Shown one piece after another: positions 36,361-46,754 of a DNA stretch of 64,000 nt. The notes beneath the pieces are model-generated. The model ran no database searches and was not told the DNA's origin. It saw nothing but the letters and a program-made list of their open reading frames with translations. The stretch is from Hirsutella rhossiliensis (lineage: Eukaryota > Ascomycota > Sordariomycetes > Hypocreales > Ophiocordycipitaceae). A program made the position numbers and the translations under genes. The stretch lies in the NCBI RefSeq assembly GCF_020360975.1, contig NW_025408671.1, positions 5,456,001 through 5,520,000 on the forward strand. The letters run 5' to 3'. Position 1 is the stretch's first letter. Each line of letters starts with the position of its first letter.

Positions 36361-36836
36361 TCTCGCGAAGAGAGATGCGAGAAGTGCATGAAAATGCATG
36401 AAGGTGAAATTGGAAGTAAGGGGTCGGACAGGCAGGGCAGAGGGATTTGATTCTTGCGAGGGCAGCAATAAAGGTAGGGGAGTGATTGTTGTATTGCCTT
36501 GATTGTCCTTCTTTCCTCTATCCAACGCCCCTCTTTATACCCTTCTAGCATCTCAATTAACAAAGAAGATCCTGCTTAAAGAAGCCACTAATGTCCCTTT
36601 AACTACCGAGCTTTTTGCCGGTTTTTCCCCTCCTTTCTATCCGTTGCCGGCATATCCGTCTTATCTCTCGCCACCTCCATAGGAAGCCATCGCCACTTCT
36701 GCTTCCCCTCATACCCCCACCCTCCTCTCTGCACCTCCTTTTAGCTCCTTCCTTAAAACCTGTTTTTTAGCTTCCTAGGTCCCTTGTGCCAAGGGATATC
36801 TCCGAGAACTGCGAAATCAGGCCACGCTTCGCGACA
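36361..36836 (-). repeat. 3' LTR of Copia-2
   Basis: Plus-strand ends TCTCGCGAAG and CTTCGCGACA; sense ends TGTCGCGAAG...CTTCGCGAGA, 10-bp imperfect inverted ends. It differs from the 5' LTR at about ten positions, nearly all transitions, here mostly in the T or A state. A TATA-like TATAAAGAGG lies about 190 bases in. Confidence 0.9.
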
Positions 36837-38776
36837 CACCCCCTTAGCTATGGCCTGCCCTTATAGTAAGGGCATAGCTAATACGGCTTCGGGCTGGTGA
36901 GCGTATAGAGGAGGTTCTTAGCTCTGCACTTCTCCCTTTACTCGAGGAAAGCAGGGGCCCTTTCGGGTCCCTAGGCTCTTTAGACCTACTTAAGGAAAAA
37001 GGGCCTAAAGAGGGGAAAGTACTATAAGAAAGGGGGGCCTTCTTAGAAGGGAAAAACCCAATTAAAATAGGGGGCCCTCTAAAGGGAAAAAAACCTCTTC
37101 CTTTTCTTCGGCTATAGACGTTACCTTCTCGTACGTGCTATTAGCTCCTCTCGTAGACTCTTAAGGCGGGCCTCTAAGGACAGCTTCTCTCGAACGTCTT
37201 CTAGCCTAATTTGCTGTAAGAAGACAGCTAGCTTCTGCTTCGGCAGGGGCTTCGTAAGACCGTCGGCTTTCATCGATGCCGTTAGAACCTAACGGACGGA
37301 AATAAGTCCCCTTTAGACCTCTTAGCGTAACTAATGCTAGTGGATATCGATATGCCGTAGCCGGGTCGACAACTTACTGTTTTCCGTAAGAATTCGTATA
37401 GTCTGCGTGTTATCGCATTCTATAGCTAATAGGGTCGGAATTTGCAGTCGTAACGCTATTAGCAGCCGGCTAAGGAAAATCGCTTCTTTTGACGCTTCTA
37501 AAAGAGCTAGTAGCTCTGCCTCCGTACTAGAAGTCGTAACGGTAGCCTACTTCGAAGCTCTCTAAGCAATAGTTCCTCTAAAAAGGGATATAATATACCC
37601 TTGTGAGCTCTTTCTGTCTAAGGAATTGTCCGTAAAGGACGAATCGCTCGAATAAAGGAAGATTTCGGCAGCTTGTTTCCTTCCCTGCCCTCCTAGGCGC
37701 AGACCATATAATCTCGTTAAATAGAGATAAAGGATAGCTCTGTCTACTGCTTCTTAATGCCTAGGGCTAGGATTCTAGTTATGCCTAGCTAGCCGGGAGA
37801 CCGTAAAAGAGATATCCGGTCTAGTAGAAATAGCTGAAAAAGCAGGAGCCCACCTTCTATTGATATTAGTGTTTCTCTTGCTCCCTAGCTTAAAGGACGG
37901 ATTAGGCAAAAGCTCTTCGTCTAACATAGGCGTAGAGGGAAGCTTCTTATCGAGGGATTTAGGGAGGAATTTATAAGCGACCTTATCGATATAGGCGTCC
38001 TAGGTAAGCTAGATAGTCCGTTAGGACCTATTCCAAAGGATTCGTATCCCTAGGAACCACTTTGGCTCCCCTAGCCTAGTTATCTTATACCTTTATTGTA
38101 GGCCTCGTATAGCCTCCCTAGCAGTAGCTTCTTCCTCTTTCGGGTACGCCTAGATAATGTCGTCGACGTAGAAGAAGACCGTGATTTTACCCTTCTATAT
38201 TATACACGGTTACTAAGGGACTTTCGTAAAGCCTAGGGCTTCGAGGGAACCTGTTAAATGCTGTTGCCAAAGAAGGGGTGATCTTCGTAGTCCGTATAGA
38301 GCTTTCCTAAGCCGTAGAACCTTTCCTGGCTATTAGAAGCCTAGTAGAAGGCGCATATAGATAACTTCTTCTTCTTCCTCGAGTAGGCAGTTAACAAAGG
38401 CGTTAACTATATCTATCTAATCGAGTTCGAGGTCGAATTCTGCTGCTATAGCTATAAGGGTCCGAAAAGACATCCCTGCTAGGGTGGTTGCCCTAGTAGG
38501 TAGATCCCCTTTTTCCTATTAATTCCTATAGATAACTAGCCGGGCTTTGCACTTTTAAAGGAAGCCGTGTTTATTAGTCTTATAGATAAAGACCCACTTA
38601 TAGCTAAGGACCTGTTTTCCTCTTGCCTTTTCCTTAAGGACCTCTTCGAAAGACCTTATTTCTTCGTGTGAGGCTAGGTGGTCTTTCTAGGCTTAGAAAA
38701 ACTAGTCTCTAAAGGGGTGTTTTTCTAGCTGCTTCTGGTTTGCTGGTGGGTCCGGGAGGTCTCTTTTATATACCTT
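36837..38776 (-). pseudogene. Copia-2 pol part 3: reverse transcriptase and RNase H
   Basis: The polypurine tract AAGGGGGTG abuts the LTR. Sense reading from 38776: KARGKQVLSYK-VFIYKT, LELD-IDIVNAFVN, ITVFFYVDDII-A (YVDD intact, the following Trp turned to TAG, near 38150-38185), DAYIDKVAYKFLPKSL, STRPDISFTVSRLA, and RNase H with the DNTQT-like and RYHRHPLALVTLRG regions degraded. Stops of RIP type occur throughout and no frame over 60 codons remains. Confidence 0.82.
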
Positions 38777-38781
38777 CCTTG

Positions 38782-38975
38782 TGTGACGGTCACGGACTGA
38801 GCCAGAAGGCTGTGGACTCTATTACGAAGATTCTGCTCTGAAGAAGAGAAAGGAGAACAGAACAATACAACTGGGTGTCCTCTCCCTAAATATGCCTTCC
38901 GTACGTGTGGGCCGTTGGCTCAGCAACATGTGGGTCATGTATGCAAAGGGGGTGTGACGGTGCTAGGCCGTCACA
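38782..38975 (-). repeat. 3' LTR of Gypsy-A
   Basis: Terminal inverted repeats TGTGACGG/CCGTCACA. The sense-strand start forms a hairpin, GTGTGACGG and CCGTCACAC around a 7-base loop (38952-38976). A TATA-like GCATATTTAGG lies upstream of AGAGCAGAAT (38839-38830), the candidate transcript start. Confidence 0.93.
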
Positions 38976-38992
38976 CTACCCCCCCCCCTAAA
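38976..38992 (-). other. Polypurine tract of Gypsy-A
   Basis: The sense strand shows a run of ten G (TTTAGGGGGGGGGGTAG) next to the 3' LTR. Confidence 0.75.
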
Positions 38993-39023
38993 GCCGTCGA
39001 ACACCATCGGTGGAGATGGCTCC

Positions 39024-39854
39024 TCACGAGTGTCGTCGCAGTCGCCGTCGCTCATGCCCACGGCCGACAGCCTTGTTGTCATCGTTGTGACTCTCTGCCC
39101 ACCTGTCTTCCGCAGCGGCTAGCAGCCATTCTGCCAATCGTACAGGCGGTCCAGGTGCCTCGGGATATTCGTCGTGGAACCGCCTGAGAGCTGCGGCACC
39201 ATTCTTGAACCCTTCAGCGTCGTAGTATAGCTCGTCAGGGTCCTGTCCTGCCCACTCGGCTCGGTACTGTAATTTCCCCCTTGAGATCCTTGACGACAAT
39301 ATTTTCGCCACCTCGTACTCTGGCTCGCCGTTAATCATCTCGGCCGGCGGAGCTTCCACCTGCTGTCCCGGCAGCGGGTCTCGCGCAACCCTTCTCAACC
39401 GGTCGGCATGCAGCACCTTTGCCACCCTCATGCCTTTGGGTAGGTCCAGCTCGAATGAGTGACCCCTTTTTGCCACGATTCTGAACGGACCCGCGTTCTT
39501 AGAATCTAGCCGCGTTGTTGGCCTGTCAGTTGACCAGCCCCTTTTCGAAACAAACACCCAGTCACCGACATCAAAATCGGGCACTCTTCTCTTCAAATTG
39601 GCTGATCGTTCCTGGCGCCTTTGAGCCGCTTCCACGTTCCTTTTTGCCAGCGAACAAACTTTCTTGGCTCGATTCACAAAGTCCTTGGCTGCCTTTTGGG
39701 CGTCGGTCCAATCCCCGACCTGCTTGTCGGTCGCTATATGAACGAAAGCCGCGTGGGGTGCTCGCCCTTGGGAGGCCTCGATCGGAGTCATGCCTGTTGA
39801 GTCGTGCGGCGTGGAGTTATGCGCGAAGTCTAACGCCGCCAGATGCTCACTCAA
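39024..39854 (-). pseudogene. Gypsy-A integrase C-terminus and chromodomain
   Basis: A 276-residue open frame. Residues about 1-60 are the end of the integrase core (LDFAHNSTPHDSTGMTPIEA). About 95-115 is FDVGDWVFVSKRG, the GPY/F-type C-terminal module with NAGPFRI. About 165-235 is a chromodomain (EYEVAKILSSRISRGKLQY-AEWAGQDPDELYY). The tail is basic and low-complexity. One aromatic-cage position reads Gln (WAGQ, where Gypsy-1 has WKGW), which may weaken methyl-lysine binding. It overlaps the preceding integrase frame by 4 bases, so a frame slip separates them. Confidence 0.9.
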
Positions 39855-40684
39855 TCGTCTTGAAAATACGACACGTAAAACGTCAAGCGTTGGTCAAGAT
39901 ACTGGTTGGTAATCTCCACGCCTCCTTGAGTCTGCGCATGGTAGGCACTGCCGAATTTGTGCTCTGTTCCCGTCATCTCGTTGACCTTGGCCATGAATTT
40001 CGAAATGAACTGTGGTCCGTTGTCCGAGAGCCAAATCTTCGGTAGACCGAGGTGACCAAACACGCGGCGGTAATATCGCTTGGCCAGTCTTTCGGCGGTG
40101 TCTGTCTTTTTCCCCGGAATCGTGAGAATCAGCTTGCTCAGCTTGCAGATGAACGTCCAAACGTAGTCGAATCCATTTCGATCATTCGGCATGTCCTTTC
40201 CGTCCACCAGCACGGTATGCCAAGGTTCCTCTGGGACGGGCAACGAATGGAGCAATCCAGGTGACTTATCTTTCCACACCTTGTTCCTACGGCATGCCTG
40301 GCAATTGCGTGCGTAGCGCGCGAGATCCTCATCCATACGTGGCCAGTAATAGAACGGCCGCAGCATCGCCTTCATCTTGTTCTTCCCGGGATGACCCCTT
40401 GATTTGGGTTCGTGGACTTCCCGGATTAAGGCAGTTCGCAGTGCGAGCCCTTCTGACGAGTACTCCGGCACCCAGATACGATCTCCCTTCCGCCGGTCCT
40501 CCTTGGGAATCTGTTTCTCATTTTCCCGGACAATCAGCTCCACAAGGAACACTCCGGCTGGTGCCTCCCCAGGTACTGCTGGGCCGCGGTCCTCAGAATT
40601 TGCCGCGATGTCTAGGGGAGCAGCTTCGACATGTGTCTCCTCGAGAACTTCTGCGGGTACCCGATCGTTCGGGACCAGTTCCAT
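39851..40684 (-). pseudogene. Gypsy-A integrase: zinc finger and catalytic core
   Basis: A 277-residue open frame. The HHCC zinc finger reads H...GHPGKNKM...CQACRRNKVW. Catalytic residues are Asp in TVLVDGKDMP, Asp in WLSDNGPQFIS and Glu in GGVEITNQYL. The segment TFICKLSKLILTIPGKKTDTAERLAKRYY is the usual Gypsy core. Residues 1-80 are linker from RNase H. The triad is complete, so loss of function would come only from the frame breaks on either side. Confidence 0.92.
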
Positions 40685-40739
40685 GGTGCGGGAATCCAGG
40701 TCTCTGGCTCTGACGGTCTCGAAGTTCTCGCTTTTCCGG

Positions 40740-41119
40740 GACAGGGCATCTGCAATTATGTTCTCCTTCCGGGTCGGTATGTCATCTTGTAGTCAAATTC
40801 CGACAGAATCTGTGCCCAACGGGCTTGTCGAGATGATAAAACCCGCTTTGTCGCAAAGTACTTGAGAGCTTCATGGTCCGTTACTACTTCAAAGGGCCCC
40901 AACCAGCTCTGGCCTCCACTCTTCTAGGGCGCGGATGATGGCGAGGAATTCTCGGTCTTGGATAGGCCATACCGTCTCTGTTGACGACAAGGTCTTGGAG
41001 AAGTAGGCCACCGGCTTCCATGAGTTGTCGTTCTGTTGTTGTAAAGCGGTGGCGCCTACCGAATGCTTTGACGCATCAGTCTCTATCCGAGTCAGGGCGC
41101 CTATCTTCCAGAAGCCCAT
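40740..41119 (-). pseudogene. Gypsy-A RNase H
   Basis: IETDASKHSVGATALQQQND gives the first catalytic Asp and DREFLAIIRALEEWRPEL the Glu; then the frame breaks near 40889. The continuation in other frames has the D-H-x-x-L region and the SGKSENFETVRARDLDSRT-like linker toward integrase. Confidence 0.85.
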
Positions 41120-42248
41120 TCCGGGAGCTCGGACCAGGGCTTCCTTGAGTGCTTCAAAAGCCGCTTCCTCTTGCTTGCCGATCTTGAAGATTGCCCCTTT
41201 TTTTAGGAGCTCGTTGAGCGGGTGCGCCAGCTCGCTTACTTCTTTCGAGAGCGTCGGACAAAGTTAACCAATCCGAGGAAAGATCGGATGGCTTTCGTAG
41301 ATTTTAGGTCCGACAGCCTCCACTCAAGGATGGCCTGTTTCTTCTTAGGGTCAAGGGCGATACCTTCCCCGCCTTAATCACCAGCCCGAGGTAATCCACC
41401 TCGGTGACGCAAAAGGCTCTTCTTGATGTCGCCCTGTAGGCCTGCCGCTGCCAGTCGTCGAATGACTTCCTCGGTCTGGCGCACGTTTTCCTCGGCCGAC
41501 TCTGAATAGATCAGGATGTCGTCGGCGTACGAACTGCAGTAGATGTCCAGGATATCCCTCAGGCAGTCGTTGATAAAGCATTGAAAGATTGCTGGGCCGT
41601 TCGTCAGCCCAAAGGGCATCACCTTCCAACGGAAAGTTCCCAGCCGGCACCGAAATGCCGTCAGATCCATACTTTCGAGGGCCATTCGCAACCTATGGAA
41701 GGCTTGACGGATGTCGATTTTTGTAAAAAACTTGGCGCTTGCTAGTTTTACCAGGGTATCTTCTAACAGAGGCATGGGGTACTTCATCTTTGCACTGGCG
41801 TCGTTGAGGTCCCGGTAGTCGATCACGAATCTCAATCCATGCCCATGTCACCCTTGGGCACAAAGAAGGCTGGTGAGGCAAATCCAGGCCAGCAGCTCTC
41901 GATGAAACCCTTGTCCAGGTAATCTTGAATCGTCTTTCGGAGTAGTTCGTCTAGATGATGTGGGTTGCGGTAGACACCTCTCGAACGCTCTGGCAATGGC
42001 TTGGTCAGGTAGATCTTCATGTCCCTCCCTGGGCCGCGGAGAGGAGGCAACTGGTTAGACTCCTTCTTCGAGAAAAATCCAGCCAGATGGCCCAGCGGGG
42101 TCGGGAGTTTCTCTTTGATCAGGCGGACCGTCTCGTCATCCTCACCCCGTGGAAGTGGGATAACTGGGCGGGTGTCCTTCGGTGGTACCTTAGGCATCTC
42201 TGGCGTTTGCGGGTTCACGTGAGCCACCGTAACACTTCTTCGAGCCAA
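41120..42248 (-). pseudogene. Gypsy-A reverse transcriptase, frame-broken
   Basis: Sense order: PLRGPGRDMKIYLTKPLPERSRGVYR (42248-41832), then DKGFIESCWPGFASPAFFVPKGD. After a 4-base overlap comes MRFVIDYRDLNDASAKMKYPMPLLE, FTKIDIRQAFHRLRM, FGLTNGPAIFQCFIND and the active site SSYADDILIYSES (about 41535-41505). The frame closes at 41374, and the thumb region to 41120 is read only across frames. All three catalytic Asp residues are present. Confidence 0.9.
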
Positions 42249-42435
42249 TTCTCCGAGGCGCGATGCACTCTGAATTCCTTAAGGCGGGCTGTCAGCAGCC
42301 CTGAAGTTCCCGGTCCTGTTGCGGGTTTAGAAAGCTGGCAACCACCCCGTCGGCCTGCAGAGTCGTGGTCGTGGGGTGGTCCATCCTGTGGCAATTGACT
42401 CTGGTCGACTTGGGTCCCCTTTGCTCCCGGAGACG

Positions 42436-43217
42436 CTAGTTCATGAATTCTTGGGGCTTGCGCTTGTGCCGAACACGTTGGCGGCCCGCCGGCATTGCTC
42501 TCCTGGCCGGCCAGACGCTGGTCGGTAGCAAGGCGACCACAGTCACGGATGACGTCCTCTTGGTCGTCCGTTTTCCCCCTTCCTGGATAGGCTCCGTACC
42601 GGAAACAGCGCGGATTTGCTGCGGATTATCGGCGTCGACTCGCGTGGTTGGAATCGTCGGGTTTCGCCAGGACGGCTTCCCCAGACTGTCTCGTCTTCGG
42701 CCCGATAATCTCGTCGCGCCTTCCCGTCCTGATGACCAGAGAAGTTTCCTGAGTCCAGGCGCAACGGCGACCCTGTGTTGTTCAAACCATTTCCTGCCAA
42801 TGATGATGTCGTAGTCCATCCGGACGACCAAGAATGGTAAGTTCTTTAGAGTCGTCCATCAATCTCGAAGTCCATAAAAAAAACCTCCTTGATCGGGTGT
42901 TTGTGCTTGACTCCCGCGTAATCCTTTAGGTGAATTGGCTGATCAAGCCTCTTCCTCTGGGCCCCAAGTTGTGAGGCCGCTCTTCTCGCTAACCTATGGT
43001 TAATGGCGAGATACATACTCGCTCCGGTGTCTGCAAGGGCACGAATGAGAATAGACATGTTGTTCAATTTAAGGCGAGATGAGATTGTCAGCTGTTTGCC
43101 CCCTATGAGTCTGTCCAAATCCGCCGCTCCAATCACAGACACCAAGTCGGCCAGGAACGAGACTTTGTCCTGGCCTACTCGTTTTCCGACTCCGAACTGC
43201 TCGAGTCTGGGTCGCAA
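42436..43217 (-). pseudogene. Gypsy-A aspartic protease, two frames
   Basis: The first frame (43217-42846) carries ILIRALADTGASMYLAINH, the active-site DTGA. The second (42831-42436) carries DYDIIIGRKWFEQHRVAV, the ILG-type flap end of retropepsins, followed by linker. A frame slip separates them near 42840. The enzyme acts as a homodimer on Gag-Pol. Confidence 0.83.
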
Positions 43218-43299
43218 ACCTTGCCCTTGCCCGTGGCGGTGTTGGTTGTCGCTGCGCTGACTGGGGCCGCCTGCTCTCCACGGTCTTCGTGGTTGCCTT

Positions 43300-44651
43300 T
43301 CCGGTGTTGTTGTTGCGGGTGCGACAGAATGGGGCGATATGCCCAGATTCTCCGCACCGGTAGCACAGGTTATTGATGCGGCGACGTTCCTCTCTTCCTC
43401 GGAGATACGGTTCCTCCAGCTTCCCGGCTAGCCCTTCGTTGCCAGTTTGTTCCCGGTGGCGACCACGGGCATTGTTACGGTTGCCGCCATTGTTCCGAAC
43501 CCTCGGGCACCACTACTACTAGAGTGGTTGCGCTTCTTTGCGCTTCGGAAAAGTTGTGGCGGGCCACGAACACCTGGTGCTGTGCTGACTCACAGAAGTC
43601 CTCGTAGCGCACTTTCGTATCGTAGACCCTCTCGACCACCGCTTGGTTGACCGGAGCAGGAAGAGAGTCCCACAGGGTCTGTTTCTGCATTGAAGGTTGG
43701 TACCCCGCCGCCTCGTACATGGAGTTGAATTCCCCCAAGAAAATATTGAAGTCCTTCTTCCAATCGTATTTGCAGACACGCAGCTGGGCGCGGGCGTCGG
43801 CGCCTTTGTTTGGGTTTGTGTGCGCTGTCTGGAGGACCTGGATTAGTTCGGCCAATGTTGTGAAAGGCCGAGTCAGCGAGTGGTGGCGTCCTTCTACGGT
43901 CTTATACGCGGTGCCCTCGAGACGCGTAATCACGAAGTTGATCCGCGTCTTCTCAGAGGCGAAAGTATCGTTGTCCTCCTCGAACTTGCCCTCTACTTGC
44001 TTAATCCAGCTTTCAAACGAGAGTCCTTCGCCGGAGAACATGGTGGGTTTCTCTCCCGACGTTTCCGTCCTCTCTATAGTTTGGGTTGGTGCCATCCATC
44101 GACTCATATCTCCGGAAGGCTAAAAGGGCCGCATATCCTGACGGCCGGAATTCTTCGCGGTCGTCAAAGGCTGTTCCTTCCCGTTGGCCTGGTGTGCTGA
44201 CTTCATCTTCACCATATTGGCTGTCTCTTGGCTCGGTCACTCGTACTTGGGCGACCAAACGGGCCACTTCTCGGCTGATGTGGTCGGTTAATTGCTGTCT
44301 CTGCTCGGGAGACAATTCGGTGAACAAGCCGCTGCTGCCCTCCTGATTGGTTCTGTCAGCCATTTTAGGTCCCTGTCCTTCCTGGATGGTTATGTGCGAT
44401 TCGATGGTCCCTGAACTGTTTCTTTGGTCTTGATCTCGGTCTTGATCTTGGTCTTGGTCTTGGTCTTGGTCTTGGTCTTGGTATTGATCTTGATCTTGGT
44501 CTTGGTCTTGGTCTTGGTCTTGGTCTTGGTCTTGGTCTTGGTCTTGGTCTTGGTCTTGATCTTCGATGCTTGGTAAGACGGGTCGTGGGAGCTGCGATCT
44601 ATGGAGGGCCGTGTCCTGTTCAAGTGGGCCGGCCGAGCGCAGTCTTGGCAT
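43300..44651 (-). pseudogene. Gypsy-A gag with Gln-Asp repeat and zinc knuckle
   Basis: The first frame, from ATG 44651, has a Gln-Asp dipeptide run of about 23 units, then QEGSSGLFTELSPEQRQQLTDHI. A slip near 44107 leads to the capsid frame (44107-43475): PTMFSGEGLSFESWIKQVEGKFEEDN, YDWKKDFNIFLGEFN and KQTLWDSLPAPVNQAV. A third frame holds the zinc knuckle CYRCGESGHIAPFC near 43370-43330. Gag packages element RNA. Confidence 0.87.
44423..44559 (-). repeat. Hexanucleotide repeat in Gypsy-A gag
   Basis: About 23 units of CAAGAC/CAAGAT in the sense direction, coding Gln-Asp, with one Tyr and one Arg interruption. Such runs change length easily. Confidence 0.9.
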
Positions 44652-44703
44652 GGGGTAAAGTCGTGGCGTTCTTATGAATCGCTCGGCAGCGATGGCGTGG
44701 TAG

Positions 44704-44713
44704 AGAGCAGAAT
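44704..44713 (-). other. Candidate self-priming primer-binding site of Gypsy-A
   Basis: Two bases inside the 5' LTR, the sense strand reads ATTCTGCTCT, the exact complement of AGAGCAGAAT in the sense LTR (44773-44764 in this LTR, 38839-38830 in the other). It does not begin with TGG as a tRNA 3' end site usually does. Confidence 0.6.
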
Positions 44714-44715
44714 AG

Positions 44716-44906
44716 TGTGACGGTCACGGACTGAGCCAGAAGGCTGTGGACTCTATTACGAAGATTCTGCTCTGAAGAGAAAGGAGAACAGAACAATACA
44801 ACTGGGTGTCCTCTCCCTAAATATGCCTTCCGTACGTGTGGGCCGTTGGCTCAGCAACATGTGGGTCATGTATGCAAAGGGGGTGTGACGGTGCTAGGCC
44901 GTCACA
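44716..44906 (-). repeat. 5' LTR of Gypsy-A
   Basis: 191 bp, the same as the 3' LTR apart from one missing GAA in GAAGAAGAG. Confidence 0.93.
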
Positions 44907-44911
44907 CCTTG

Positions 44912-46142
44912 CTGATATTGGCTTAAATAGCCGGCCTGCTATGAACGCTCCGTGGGAACCGTCTTCTATTAGCGTTAGGTAGAAGTCGGAAAAACGATCG
45001 AAATAGGGGAGAAACTAGTCTTCTTTCGTATCGGGCCCTATACCTTCCTTTGCTTCTCGAAGCAGGGATAAAAAGGCAGCCTAGTAATCCTTCGAGAGAG
45101 GTGCCTTTCCCACCCCCTTAGGGGTCGAGACGGGAAGACTAACTGAAAAAGCTGCTTCTAGATCTTCTTCTTGTTCCGTAAGAGGAGGCATAGGGAGGTA
45201 GGCGTATTCTAGCTCTACCGCTTTCCTATAGTCTCCTTCTTCGTCTAGATCATCTAATCTAGCAGCTTTCTCTTCTTCTTCTTCTTCGAAGTCGGCGTTA
45301 TCCTCGACTACTTCGACGTCGGTTTCTTCTTCCGTTTCCTCGTCTAGGACCTCTTCTTAAGACTGTTAGGAAGGGGGGATTTAGATCTTCTAAATTAGCT
45401 GACGTTGTAAGTGTAAGAGGGGCTATTAATCCCTCTTTCCGTCGAAGAAGCTAAATTCGTCGAAAATCATATCCCTAGTCGAAATAACCTTCCGTAGAAG
45501 AGGAATCTAGATCCGGAAGATATTTATAGAATTATACCCGACGAGGTAACCAACAAAGGCTCTAGGATTAAGCTTTCTTTTCTTCTTCCTTTTTAGCTAT
45601 GCATCGGCAGTCATAGCGTATGCCTTGCAGCCGTAGGCACGAAGGTGGGCTAGCGAGGCCCTCTTCTTCGTAAAGAGCTCGTATAGGGATTTCCAGTCTA
45701 TTCCTTAGGTAGTCCCTCTAGGGTCCTTATAGTCCCTTGGGCTCCTAGGGTCCCTTGGGGTCTGGTTCCGAAGGTAATAGGCGGTCTTAACGACTTCCCT
45801 CTAAAGGTCGTGTAGAAGCCTTACAGCAAGTCTCATTATACGGGCCCTTTCCATCATAGCACCCCCTAATCTTTCTGCCCCTCCGTTCTAGGCCTGGGTA
45901 TTCGGTGCTAACGGGAGGGGTAAAATGCCCCTTTTTCGAAGCCAATTTAAGATATCCTTCGTAAATAGCTCTCCGTTAGACCGTATCTTCTTAACCTCGT
46001 AGCCAAAGTAGGATTTCATCCAGTTAACGAAGTCCCGGAGGGCAGACTAGTTATGCTTGCTTAGGTAGGTCCGTAAGAAATAGGGGAAAACTATCCCTAA
46101 AAAAGCGTCTGTGAAAAACATTACCCTAACGAAGCTTTCCTG
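44912..46142 (-). pseudogene. Copia-2 pol part 2: integrase end, acidic linker, start of reverse transcriptase
   Basis: Lies between the two Gypsy insertions. Sense reading from 46142 gives the integrase core end (FFTDAFLGIVFPYFLRTY, with the SDGELF-like region degraded), NGGAERLGGAMMERARIMRLAVRLLHDL (catalytic Glu), then YYLRNQTPRDPRS. The segment KLNPRAFVGYLVGYNSINIF, VISTRDMIFDEF and an acidic linker rich in Glu and Asp (45400-45250) follow. Frames are interrupted by RIP-type stops. Confidence 0.8.
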
Positions 46143-46147
46143 ATCCC

Positions 46148-46310
46148 TGTGACGGTACAAGTGCACGAACAAGGTCGAGTGCGACTTGGGTAAAGTGATT
46201 GTCTACAAGAGAGAAAGAGGTTCCTAAGGAAGACTCTGACTTTCGCTATTTACATGAATAAAAGCGGGACCTTTCATAAAGTATGAAAGTCACATGATCG
46301 TTCCCTCACA
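46148..46310 (-). repeat. 3' LTR of Gypsy-B
   Basis: Ends TGTGACGG...CCCTCACA on the plus strand. The sense LTR has a TATA-like stretch (CTTTTATTCATG) upstream of GTAGACAAT (46206-46198), the candidate transcript start. Confidence 0.94.
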
Positions 46311-46322
46311 CATGGGCCTCCT

Positions 46323-46754
46323 TTACTCCATCGCTTCTGATTCTTCCACGTCTTGCTGAGCCTGTAGGCGAGCATTTTGCGCTTCTTGTTTCGTCGGTCT
46401 GGGTTTGTTTTTGTTGTGCTTCTCGAACTCTTTGATGGCGATGTGAGCGTTGACGACGTTGTGTAGTGGTTCCCATGTTGCCTGCTCAAGGTCGAAGCCT
46501 CTCCATAGTATATGGTACTGGAAGCCTTTCTGTTTTGTGCGTTTCGAGTCCAGTATTTCTTCAATCGCCCAGAGTTTCTCCCCCTTTGCATCTAGCGTTA
46601 TTGGTGGGGCGGTGTGTTGTATTGGCCGGGAGCGGTCGTTTGGTGACGGTCGCAGGAGGTTGGTGTGAAATGAATTGTGAATTGAGTCTAGTTCATGTGG
46701 CAACTTCAGTTGGTAGGAGTGAGGTTGAGCACGCGCTCGATTCGAAAGGGCCAA
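46323..46754 (-). pseudogene. Gypsy-B integrase end and chromodomain
   Basis: A 143-residue open frame: PHSYQLKLPHELDSIHNSFHTNLLRPS (the end of the integrase module), then chromodomain WAIEEILDSKRTKQKGFQYHILWRGF-LEQATWEPLHNV with the Trp of the methyl-lysine cage, and a Gln/Glu-rich tail. The frame joins the integrase frame (47838-46693) by a slip near 46720-46750. Confidence 0.9.

Larger units (their letters stand above)
38777..44911 (-). mobile_element. Gypsy-A: Ty3/Gypsy chromovirus with CCTTG target duplication
   Basis: Element 38782-44906 (6125 bp) on the minus strand, CCTTG at 38777-38781 and 44907-44911, inserted in Copia-2. LTRs are 194 and 191 bp, differing by one GAA unit. Order gag, protease, reverse transcriptase, RNase H, integrase, chromodomain. 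No RIP signature. Frames are broken by indels. The single CAAGG in the RIPed Copia-2 relative (near 16545) confirms the empty site. Confidence 0.95.

Noticed and set aside
38915..39187. 90-codon plus-strand frame at the Gypsy-A 3' end
   Set aside because: Antisense to the chromodomain tail and the polypurine tract; no family signature.
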